Assembly (NCBI GenBank): GCA_020465985.1 | Contig: JAANYP010004771.1 | Location: 1,514,932 to 1,578,931, forward strand | Source of the DNA: Centrapalus pauciflorus | Lineage: Eukaryota; Streptophyta; Magnoliopsida; Asterales; Asteraceae | Length of the DNA: 64,000 bases | Direction of reading: 5' to 3' | Part shown: piece after piece, positions 10,252-20,200 of the stretch | Position numbering within the stretch: the stretch's first letter is position 1 | Layout: every line of letters begins with the position of its first letter | Made by a program: the position numbers and the translations under genes | The notes under the pieces: model-generated | Databases searched by the model: none | What the model was told of the DNA's origin: nothing | Seen by the model: the letters and a program-made list of their open reading frames with translations, nothing else

Positions 10252-10836
10252 TAGACCTGGCATAATGGGACACGACACGACAGACACGACACGCATACGA
10301 CACGAAATTTTCGTGTACATGTTTGGTAAATTCGTGTTTCGTGTCAAAACAGGTTGACTTGTTTTTGAAATTCATGTTTTGTGTCTTACACGTGTCAAAC
10401 ACGAATTTACCTGTATAAACACGTATAAGACACGTGTAAAATACGTGTGACACGGATGACACGTCTAAAACACGGAATTCAATACTTTTGAAGTGTTGTT
10501 TGATACTTGGAATTATATATTTTGTGAGAACTTGGATTTATATGTTTTGGATGTTGGAAACTTGGAATTAGATGTTTTGGAAGATGGAATTTTGGATTTA
10601 CAAGTTCATATTTTTGTTAAAAATTCGTGTCTAATTCGTTTACAGGTTGTGTATTCGTGTTTTCGTGTGACACGGCTAAATTGTGTGTCGTGTCACGAAT
10701 TTTTTCCGTGTCATGTACATGTTTCATAAGCAGACACGTTTTTATTTCGTGTCGTGTACAGGTTTGGCAAATTCGTGTCGTGTAAAATTCGTGTCTGACC
10801 TGTTACACGACACGAATACACGAATTGACAGGTCTA
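10252..10836. mobile_element. hAT-type MITE rich in CACGACACG motifs
   Basis: Ends are TAGACCTG and CAGGTCTA, a perfect 8-bp terminal inverted repeat of hAT type. ATGTAGC(T/G) flanks both sides (10244-10251 and 10837-10844), an 8-bp duplication with one mismatch. Both subterminal regions carry many copies of CACGACACG/CGTGTCGTG in both orientations. The centre (about 10490-10610) is a degenerate ~35-45 bp repeat of 'acttggaattatatgttttgg'. Confidence 0.85.
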
Positions 10837-10843
10837 ATGTAGC

Positions 10844-11849
10844 GAGAGAATTATTGCAAGAGCTGAAGTTCAACCTCCCACTAAATGGAATCATGTAATT
10901 GGAGTTGGTGATGGATCGAGAATTGGTTTATTTAATTTTCATTTCATATTAGAAAGTGGGCCGGATATATATAAATATACTTGTGGTTGGTTCCCTTTCA
11001 ATCAATTTAATTAATTCTTCCATCTTATTTGAGGTCAAAACTGCCTACATTTGTCACGCCACGCCTCAATATATTAACTTTTGAAGCTTTCCATCTGCTT
11101 TAGTTTGCATCATTCATCATCATATTTTTGTTCCTTGCTTTTCAATCAACTTATATTTTAATATATATAAAACAAACAAACATGTGTAGTTTTAATTACT
11201 ATGTGTACCTTTGAATTTATTTCATTTCATTTTTTATATTTATATATATATACAAAAAAAATGTGAATAAAATTGATATTCACAGAAATTATATTATTTC
11301 TAAACGATTTTAATGAATTAAGTCAGCATTTAATTGCAAAAACTAGCTAGTTTGTTGAATTGTTTTTTTTTTTTATTATTATTTTCACTTAACTTATTAT
11401 TCCAAATTTATGTACGTTAAGTTTGGTAAATCAATTAATATATATAGTTACGTGATTTTGATCAAAAAAATAAAAAAGAAGTTTAATAATACACATATAT
11501 AAAATGATAATATTTGTATTACTATTTGAATTTATCTGTTTTATGTATATATTTATTTCCTCTTAAAAAAAAAAAAAAAAAAAAGAAAACAAGAAGAAAT
11601 GATAATGTAGTGACAAGTGTGGTTATGTGAAGAGATTGAGGAATGGTGAGGGTTGTTTTTGTCAAAAGTGGGAGACCACTTTAGTGACAATGAGTCTACC
11701 GCATGGACAGCCAAACACCACCACCACCCACCGCCACTATCACCACCACTATCTTCGACTTAATTATCTCCATCTCACAGCACCATTTTTTTATTTTAAT
11801 TATCCAATTTTCTTAATCTCATTTCATTTTTAATTAAATTTACAATACA
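10844..11849. other. AT-rich spacer, no gene seen
   Basis: It contains an A-run at 11566-11584 and a 'ccaccaccacccaccgcc' patch at about 11720. Short open frames there have no family resemblance. Confidence 0.45.
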
Positions 11850-12005
11850 AAAAAAGGCTCATATCGCCGCTAAAATGTCACCACTAAAGGTTCAACACTA
11901 AAACCCAATTGTCGCCGCTAGAAATGTCGCTGCTAATCATGTCGCCACTAAAACATATGTAGCCACTAATGGAGGTCGCCGCTATTGAAGGTTTTTCTTG
12001 TAGTG
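11850..12005. mobile_element. Orphan right end of a second CACTA element
   Basis: It ends 'ggtttttcttgtagtg', the reverse complement of a CACTACAAGAAAAACC terminus, and is preceded by repeated 'gtcgccgctaa/gtcgccactaa' subterminal motifs. I find no matching CACTACAAGAAAAA left end in the window, so this is a truncated end. It belongs to a different family from the element at 887-3240. Confidence 0.65.
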
Positions 12006-12269
12006 TTAAGGTTATGTACTATCTAAGATCAACCAAACTAAATGATCCTTGTTACAGCGGACAATTTCGACTAATTTAATTATATAAACACATTTTTATA
12101 TACGTTTATCAAAGATGCAAATTTTAGTAATTAAACTCCCAACATGAGAGATCGAACAACCGAAATGTCTCCAAGAAGGAGACCTATACCATCCCATTAC
12201 AAGAAAGAAATTAATTAGCTTTAAATAATCAACAAATTAAGCAACACAACGCATATACCGTAAGACCAA

Positions 12270-12605
12270 ATAGACCAATTGACTTGAAGTGAATACTTTC
12301 GATTTGCAAACCAAAGGCCTGAAAAACATTGTACACACGAAAAAAGATCCTCTGAATTTAACTTCTCTACAACCTCTCGATGCACATAAAGAATATTATT
12401 TCTTCATCTTCAAATCACCCATGTATAAAGTCACAACAATCACACATCGAATTTGCCCATTCTTATCCCGAGAACGATTATTGGATAACATCCTTTCCTC
12501 AGAGTGATTGCACCAATTCCATAAGTTACGCCATAATGAATTGACTTTTGAACACCTGAAGATACAATGATCGACCCCCTCATAACCATGTCACATAAAA
12601 GAGTT
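12270..12605 (-). pseudogene. LINE (non-LTR retrotransposon) ORF2 remnant, zf-RVT region
   Basis: On the minus strand one frame reads EGVDHCIFRCSKVNSLWRNL followed by WNWCNHSEERM, which matches the Cys/His zinc-binding reverse-transcriptase tail (zf-RVT) of plant L1-like elements. Further on, in a shifted frame, comes 'TWVI*R*RNNIL', a decayed form of the conserved TxxxIWRxRN motif, with TGA stops near the expected Trp position. Only the 3' end of ORF2 survives; no endonuclease or RT catalytic region is present. Confidence 0.6.
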
Positions 12606-13274
12606 CTTTAATATATGTTACTAAAGATTAATTTAATAGAATTCTTTAATATATCATTTTTAAAAGTCTTAAACTCTTGTTTGAAACAGTAAATTTACTT
12701 GTACTCCTCTATTTTAGAGATCACATAGTATATAATTAAGTTTCTTGTTTGCCTTTCTATTGCCCTTCTAAAAGAGGCAAATTACCATCTTTCGTGTTAT
12801 TAATTAACATAATGAAATTTAAAAGACATATCTTAATGCATGTATTTAATTTACTCGAAGCTATATATTAGAGCGGGATCCCCTTTTTGGGAATATGAGT
12901 TGAAGCAATATATAACAAGAATATTTCTAGTCTCTTAAACATGTTTGGTGTCTGCTAGAAATGCATGCAAGTTAAAACATTAAAATCTAATTTGTTATGT
13001 TTGTAATTTAAAATTCCAAACATACTATAAAAATATTTAAATATATTATATTAAAATATATTATTCCGTAAACCATATATAATGGCCAAATTCTTTAATG
13101 GTGGAGACGGGAAGCTTCCAAAAGTTGAAGTCAGTAAAATCTAACCAAATTAACCAATCAAACACTTACATTGTTAATCATCCATCGATCACTTGAAATT
13201 TGAAAGCTATCTACTTGAAAAATATACTTAATTATATATTCCAACTTTTTATAGTTTTTGAGGTTTGCAATCCC
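12606..13274. other. Spacer and upstream region of the glycine-rich protein gene
   Basis: AT-rich with no gene. The last ~200 bp should hold the promoter of the gene at 13437, but beyond the TATA box I cannot assign specific sites. Confidence 0.5.
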
Positions 13275-13282
13275 TATAAATA
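13275..13282 (+). promoter_or_regulatory. TATA box of the glycine-rich protein gene
   Basis: TATAAATA lies about 160 nt upstream of the ATG at 13437 and is followed by a C-rich stretch and 'ctcttg...cacactac', a plausible start region near 13305-13315. This is the clearest core promoter in the window. Confidence 0.7.
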
Positions 13283-13436
13283 CCTAAGCCCTCCTTTCTC
13301 TTGTTTGTACCACACTACTCATTACATGCATTGAGCTCAAAACTTATATTGCATTGCCTTTTGGGAAAAACAAAATACACACATCGATCATATCACAAGT
13401 GAATAGATTGGTGTTAATTATAGGCATTAATTGAAG

Positions 13437-14060
13437 ATGGGCTACACAAAGATCATAGCTATTGTGTTCTTGGTGTTGTTTGTTGTGGACCTATCTTTTG
13501 CTGCTAGAAAGATTGGTGGTAAAGGAGGAGGAGGAGGTGGTGGTGGTGGTGAAGGAGGAGGAGGAGGAGGTGGTGGTTCTAGTATTGGAGATGCTGGCCA
13601 GGGTACTTCTGGTTCAGGTTATGGATCAGGAAGTGGCTCTGGATATGGGAGTGGAGGTGGTGGTAAGGGAGGTGGTGGTGGAGGAGGAGGAGGAGGTGGC
13701 GGTGGAGGTGGTGGAGGGTCAGGGACTGGTAGTGGATCAGGTTCAGGCTATGGGTCTGGAAGTGGTTCAGGATACGGTTCTGGTGGAGGAAAAGGTGGAG
13801 GTGGTGGTGGAGGTGGAGGTGGAGGTGGCGGTGGTGGTAATGGGAATGGCTCAGGAAGTGGTTCGGGATATGGCAGTGGTAGTGGCTCTGGATATGGAAG
13901 TGGTAATGGGAAAAATGGAGGTGGTGGAGGCGGCGGTGGAGGTGGGGGAGGGGGAGGCGGAGGTGGAGGAGGGCGTAATGGGCAAGGTTCAGGATACGGG
14001 AGTGGATCGGGATATGGAGAGGGATATGGTGGTGGCGATGATGGTGGTTACGATCCGTAA
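13437..14060 (+). CDS. Secreted glycine-rich cell-wall protein
   Basis: Single exon, 207 aa. The ATG at 13437 is chosen because it begins a textbook signal peptide (MGYTKIIAIVFLVLFVVDLS, with cleavage expected after ...SFA before ARK). The mature protein is almost only Gly, Ser and Tyr. A module of (S/N)GSGSGYGSGSGSGYGSG plus a Lys and then a run of about 15-20 Gly is repeated three times (about residues 55-180), and the protein ends in YGSGSGYGEGYGGGDDGGY. The signal peptide, ARK junction and GSGYG repeats match plant 'glycine-rich cell wall structural protein' families, thought to be laid down in the wall and cross-linked through Tyr; that role is known for the class, not shown here. The GGN-rich DNA is itself a minisatellite and likely varies in length between individuals. 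Confidence 0.9.
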   Translation: MGYTKIIAIVFLVLFVVDLSFAARKIGGKGGGGGGGGGEGGGGGGGGSSIGDAGQGTSGSGYGSGSGSGYGSGGGGKGGGGGGGGGGGGGGGGGSGTGSGSGSGYGSGSGSGYGSGGGKGGGGGGGGGGGGGGGNGNGSGSGSGYGSGSGSGYGSGNGKNGGGGGGGGGGGGGGGGGGGRNGQGSGYGSGSGYGEGYGGGDDGGYDP

Positions 14061-15945
14061 ACTAGTAAAAAATCGAATTATATTTGGCATATATATAAGT
14101 AGTCATTTATATAAATAATAAATCGCATCGGATTCACTATACATTTGATTATTCACGTAGTAGAGAATTTGCATGTACCATATATATTATTTGGAGTCAT
14201 TCGATCTGTTGTATGCTCATAAATTTAGTAATATAAAAGTCATTCGATCGATGTTTTATTTTTTTAAAAATTTTCCCAACTATTCTAGAATACAAGTACG
14301 TACGAATGATTTGCTATTGTAATTTGTATGGAATAAATTGAACCAATATCCAAAATAAATCATATGAAATGCCTAAACCAAGCAATTAATTAAGCAGAAT
14401 GATATTCCAAATCAATATCAAGATACAGGTTTTTAGATTTAATAGGTTAACTAAACGGATTCTTTTTTATTCATGATTTTGATAACAAACAAATTAATGA
14501 ATAAAATTAAGTTTTTTTTTTTTTTTTTATGTCACTCCATTAGGCCTGTGCCTGTCAACATTAACGTATAACATACCAACCAAATTTATTCAACTTAAAA
14601 TTGGTCATATATAGGAGTTCACCAATTTAAAATTGCGTTTATTAATTAGAAACCAATACAATTAACGGGATTGAAAAAACAGATTCTATGGTTTTTCCAT
14701 TTTCGGTTCAAGAATATATAGCAAACTCAAAGCCAAGCTTTCATATTTTTAAGTTTAGTTTGATCACTCATCTACAAACCAACCACACACATATTAATAA
14801 GTTGAAGCCTAATCCAAAGGAGCATTTTTAACTTAGGTTGTCAGTGTCACTTTTATCTTCGCAAGAACAATATTGTAAGATCGAAATTGGATCACAAGAT
14901 TTTACTAAAATAAAATTGTCTTCTTTGTGTTATATTTTACATTAAATATTAGTTTTATGAAAAAAAAAAATATATTCAAATTTCAACAAACCTTTTAATA
15001 AAAGTTTAATAAAAATTATAAGAATTTTAATAACTTAATTATATTGTCAAACATTCATAGTTTAGAGTATTGAACTCAAGATCTTATATGTTTACTTTTT
15101 TATTTAACAAACATTTAACTCGTTTATAGTTTTTAATTTTTTGTTTAAGCAAAAGTAGAAAGAAATCAAGATCTTAACATCTTATATAGTAGATTTTAAG
15201 ATCCTATGACTGGAAAGATTGTACTTGGGATCAATATACTTTTGTTGGTCAAAATCATAAAATCTTAATATCAAAATTATGATTTTAACAAACATACTAT
15301 TAACTATGTCAATGCAAAAACGACGAATTATGATTCTCTTTATGTCTTACGTGGGTGTATTACAAGTTATGAAATGAAAACATCAAATTGACTTGTTTTT
15401 AAACAAATACACAACTCTAAGGTATAAATGAAACAAAACACAACTGGTCAAATATTCTTGGATTTCACTTGTTTAACATACTTTTTTTTTTTTTTTTTTC
15501 CAATTGCTAGTTTGCTGCCATAATATATGTGTAGAAATTTTGTAGAGGTGTAACTTTCAATAATAATGGGTATAATATCTGTAAATTCAAATTGTAATGT
15601 TTTGACCATCATAAACAAAGTGACTAAGTTCTAACGATTAGCAGTGCATGCAATTAATGTTCGCTAAATGTTACCATGAAAAGATAAAATTAGCCACCGA
15701 AAGAGCTAATTTGAACCAAGAAAACCTCCCTGCTCTATATCATTAAAAAAAAACTATGGCAAATGCTATGTTCTGTTAAAACTGTCTCCCTGAGATTTTT
15801 GGACGATGGTAACAAACAGTGGAAAGTTTATGGATTTAAATATCATGCAAACAGAAACAGTATTGACAAAATGTAAAGCACTTGTGGTTTTGATTCTCCA
15901 ACAATATCAGAAAGGGAGAACCTCAAAAACGGTGTTTTATAATCA
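14061..15945. other. AT-rich spacer, no gene seen
   Basis: Holds the 3' region of the glycine-rich gene on the left and that of the KH gene on the right (minus strand). T runs lie at 14512-14528 and about 15482-15500. I find no coding frame, RNA or complete transposon. Confidence 0.5.
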
Positions 15946-17197
15946 TCACCTCTCAGGAGTTGAAGCTGGAGGCGGAGACGAAACCGAAGCAACCTTGTGC
16001 TTTATCATGGCCTCTGCTACATTGATTGCCCTTTGTGATCCAGTGATCGTCACTTTCCTGCCATCAATTATATAAATTTGCATTCAGTAACAGGTAATGG
16101 GGCATACGGACAGATGAATTTCGATTATTATTCAAATGTGTCGACTGGGTCAAACGGATTGTGTTCCCACTTGTGCTTTTCTTCTTTGCAAAAACACACA
16201 TGTAAGATGACAAGCAAAAGAATTACGCATATCGAGTATTAAATTATTTGCTATTTTGCCATAACAAACAACCGGAAGAAGTAGCATCATATATTAGAAA
16301 CAAATGTTTATTCGATATATTAGAGTTTAGTATAGATGACCTAAGCCCGATTTTATCTATACTAAACCCTAGTATATCTAATAATGTTGTCCTTCTAGCT
16401 AAAGTTCTTCAAATTTTTGGATAAAAGAATAGTTCTATTTAAAATCTCAAAAAACTCTTCTGACTCCCTTTCAGAAAATGAATATGTTGGGTTATAGTTC
16501 AGCAATCCACATATTATAACGTATGGGACCAAAGGTGCTCGTCGTCCGTCATCAGAAGCTAAAGAATTTTAGTAGTTCCTCTGCAATCTTCATAGGGCGT
16601 CCTATGAAAATTGCAACATTTCCTTGTTTAGAAACATTCGTAGTTAACAAAGTGTAGTGTGCATTACCATCACTGATAACGGATTGATGGTAATTACTTT
16701 TTAATAGATCGCTGAAAAATTTACAAGTCAAGTTGAACCTCGATTGTTTTATGAGAGAGGTGGAAGTAGTTCATTTTCGTATTTGCGAAAGGAAATGGCC
16801 TTAAAAGACTACATACCTATCCAACGTCCCATGTATGAAATCACCTCTTTCTGAAATCTTAATCCTAGCTCCGCTAATCTGGAAGGAGAGAAGTATAAGA
16901 AAGGAAAGGATGCAATGAGCCAAAGACACGCCTTTTTTTACTTACCTGACTAATTTCCGTAATATTTCTACCACTACGGCCAACAACAATCCCTATATGC
17001 TCATCCGCAACACCCAGAGTCAATGAGTTACTGATATCTTCCTGCAAAATCAAGGATGGTTTATATAAGTCTGAAATTTAAAACACAGTTTCCTATGATG
17101 CAACCCCTATTTATCCAGATGATAAGTTAGATGACACAAAAAATTCAATAAAAATTTTGATGACCCTGCTTTAAAATTTCACAAGCAGGCACAAAGA

Positions 17198-17238
<41 letters not shown>

Positions 17239-20200
17239 GTTGGAGAAAAATTGAAAAGCTACTTGGCAAAAGGTAAATATTTATTTATTTAGCTTTCAAT
17301 AATGGCACAACCATCTAAACATACAAACAATAGTTAATTTCCAAAGGACCTAAAACACCAATCTAGATGAAGGCCCCTCAAACACTGGCATCGGTATATG
17401 CATCAAGATTAGTATCAAATCGACGATAGCAGGATATATTTTTAAAAGTTCCAGGGGTATAATTTGTTTATTTTGGTCACGCTGCACTCCTACATCTTTT
17501 GCATTTTCATCAGGAAGCCTGCCTGTTTCCATATTGTCACATGGGTGGCCAATCAAATAGTTTCTATCTTTCTAGGTTTTCCTCGTGATGCTTGCCTTCA
17601 GACATCAAGCAACTGTGTAAAAGCATTATATACATGGACCTATACAAGGATGTAACATGCAAAGGAAACTGGAAGCAGCAACATTCATGATATTACATGT
17701 ACCAAGTGGTATTGACTCTACTAGAATGAATAATCATTAAGCCGTACAGGCGTACACTGTACGCATTCAAGAAGGAGAAGGTAATTGGTCAACTAGAGAG
17801 GTTATCTACCAGGACCCAGGTCAAATTTTGGGGTCAAAGAACTCAGTTGGAAAACTAATGTAGTAGTTTTCTATAGCATCCAACTGAAAGGTTACCAATT
17901 TAGGCTTCAGAACCTATGAAAGAAGACTAGAATGCAACCAACAACATCATTTTAATATCAAGATCACTATCACTGAATATGTCAGCATAGAAAAATCGTG
18001 ATATCACACTCATTGTTGAGAGGTTGAATGAACATGAGAATACAAGTTGCTCAAAGTAACCATTAACTATTTCCTTAGCAACAACCGTAAGTTATGACCA
18101 TTCGAAAGTTTATAGTCCTGTAGATTCACAAGCATCACAAGTGAATTAACAGTTGTCAAAGGGAGTATTAATCTACAAGTGAAAAAAAAATCATAGTGAA
18201 CCTTATTGTTCTGAAACCGGTTGTTCTGGAACTTTTTGCCAGCCCCATTTGGTCCATAGTTTGGCACACTGTAAGGTGCTGTGGAAGCAGACAAGCAAAA
18301 AAGGAATGAACAAATAGAATAATAATATGAAGGAAGGTAAAATTCAGTGGAAAAAAACAGTGATCTTTAACCACAGAAAACTGAATTGGAACTTAACGAA
18401 ATTAGATCAGAAATAGCAGACACTATTTTGCATTGATACATGCATCTTAAATTCATAAGTACAGACAGAAGTTTGGCCAACAAATCAGAAGATGACAGCC
18501 ACTCTCTACTGTGAATCTTTGAAACTGATATAATTGTAATGTTGTAAATATGTATGTTCTCAGCACCACTCGTTATTTTTATTTTCTTATGTTTCTGCTC
18601 ATCGAGATCAAGCCATGTGCCACCAAAGTTTCAAGGCATCAAGATTAAATCACCCCTATCTTTAGTTATTTTCTGTCCTTAGTATTTAGGTCTTGAACTC
18701 TTTTGAAGTTTCACCTACTATGGTTTCCACATATGGGTATTTTACTTCGACTCCATTTTCCTCCAACAAATCATACCATGCCAGAATACCTATTTATATT
18801 TGGGTTGATTGTTAAATGACATTCTATATTTGGACTGATTGTTAAAATGACATTTTATGTGAGTTTTAATGCAACTAATTATAGAAAATATGTAGGCTAT
18901 GACAGTTCAAAGTTACAGGTATATCAGAATAGCATGACGATGATTTTAAGTAAAAGAAAGCCTACCAGCATATGGAAATGGGGGACCAATGGACTGTATG
19001 TAGTAAAGATCTTCAGACAATCTCGAGAGAATTAGGTTAGTGGCTTGCACCTGCTGCTGTAAGGTGCCAACTACTGTCACCAACCTATCATTTAATCCAA
19101 CGTAGTTGTTATCTTGAGGCGATATCTTGATGTTAGCTTGAGAATCTTCAATGAATGACCTGCAAGGAGAAACAGCATAACAAGAAGTTTTCAGCTTTAA
19201 AATGTCAATAAGCCACACAAACGCCCAAAAAGGACGTATTTCTCGAACCACTCTAGTGACAAGGTTAAACAAGAGATAAGTTTACTTCATGTGGGACCTT
19301 CATAATTCGGTAACTTCTTTCTTTCTCAACTTATAGCAACATGAAAAGTAAGAGGCATGCTCTTGGGATTTCCAAAAGGAACAGCTGAAGATAAAACGTA
19401 GTAAAGTACTTAAGGAATATAATAAGATAGCACGGATGAGAAGACATAATTGCTAGAGAACCAAAAATGGCAACTTGCTTGTGGTTGTTATTTCTTGTCT
19501 GCTTGAAAGACCACATGACCAGGAAATTAGACTGGCCTAGGCCTGACTCAGCTTCAAAATGGATGTGTAGCAATTCCCTCAATTTATAACTAAGTCCAAC
19601 AGAAAATCCAGAAATATCAATTAATATGCTTACTCAACCTCTCTTGTCCAATTGAATCATCATCAACATTAATAAATATTGTAATTGACATCTATAACTC
19701 TGGTCATCTTTTAAGTCCACGTCTCCTTTTTGTAATACTTAGGTATACAGTCGAGAGAAATAACCTATTTGAATGGTACACTTCATATCAGTTAAAAATG
19801 ATTCAGCCAGCATAAAGCGGTGAACAACCATGAAGTGCACAGCAAAGAAGCAGCTGCTGAAGTTTTTCATAAACCAAACTTGTGTTGCAAAAATCATGTT
19901 CTTGATATTAAGCTTAAGGGACTGGTCTATGAAAACTTACCACAGGATCATCTTTCAGCAGCTAAAACGCAAACCCCACTTCCATGTAGATATGTAATCC
20001 TAGATTTTTACAATAGCCTCAGTTGTTTAATAGTAGTGTTTCCCTTGATACTTACTTCCAAGACCAAATTGGATTTAGATTAGATGATTATTTACAATGG
20101 GATATATCAAAGTTCAGTCGGCAACAAATGCCAAACTTTGAACCACATAAAGTCCGACCCGTGATGCCCATCTGCCATAAGTATACTAGAAGGTTGAACA

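Noticed and set aside
10241..10898. Several 70-80 aa frames rich in Val/Cys/His
   Set aside because: They are readings of CACGACACG repeats inside the hAT MITE.
13462..14118. Second long open frame (Val/Glu-rich) overlapping the glycine-rich gene
   Set aside because: It is the +1 reading of GGN repeats. It has no signal peptide or family resemblance, and the repeat alone explains the absence of stops.
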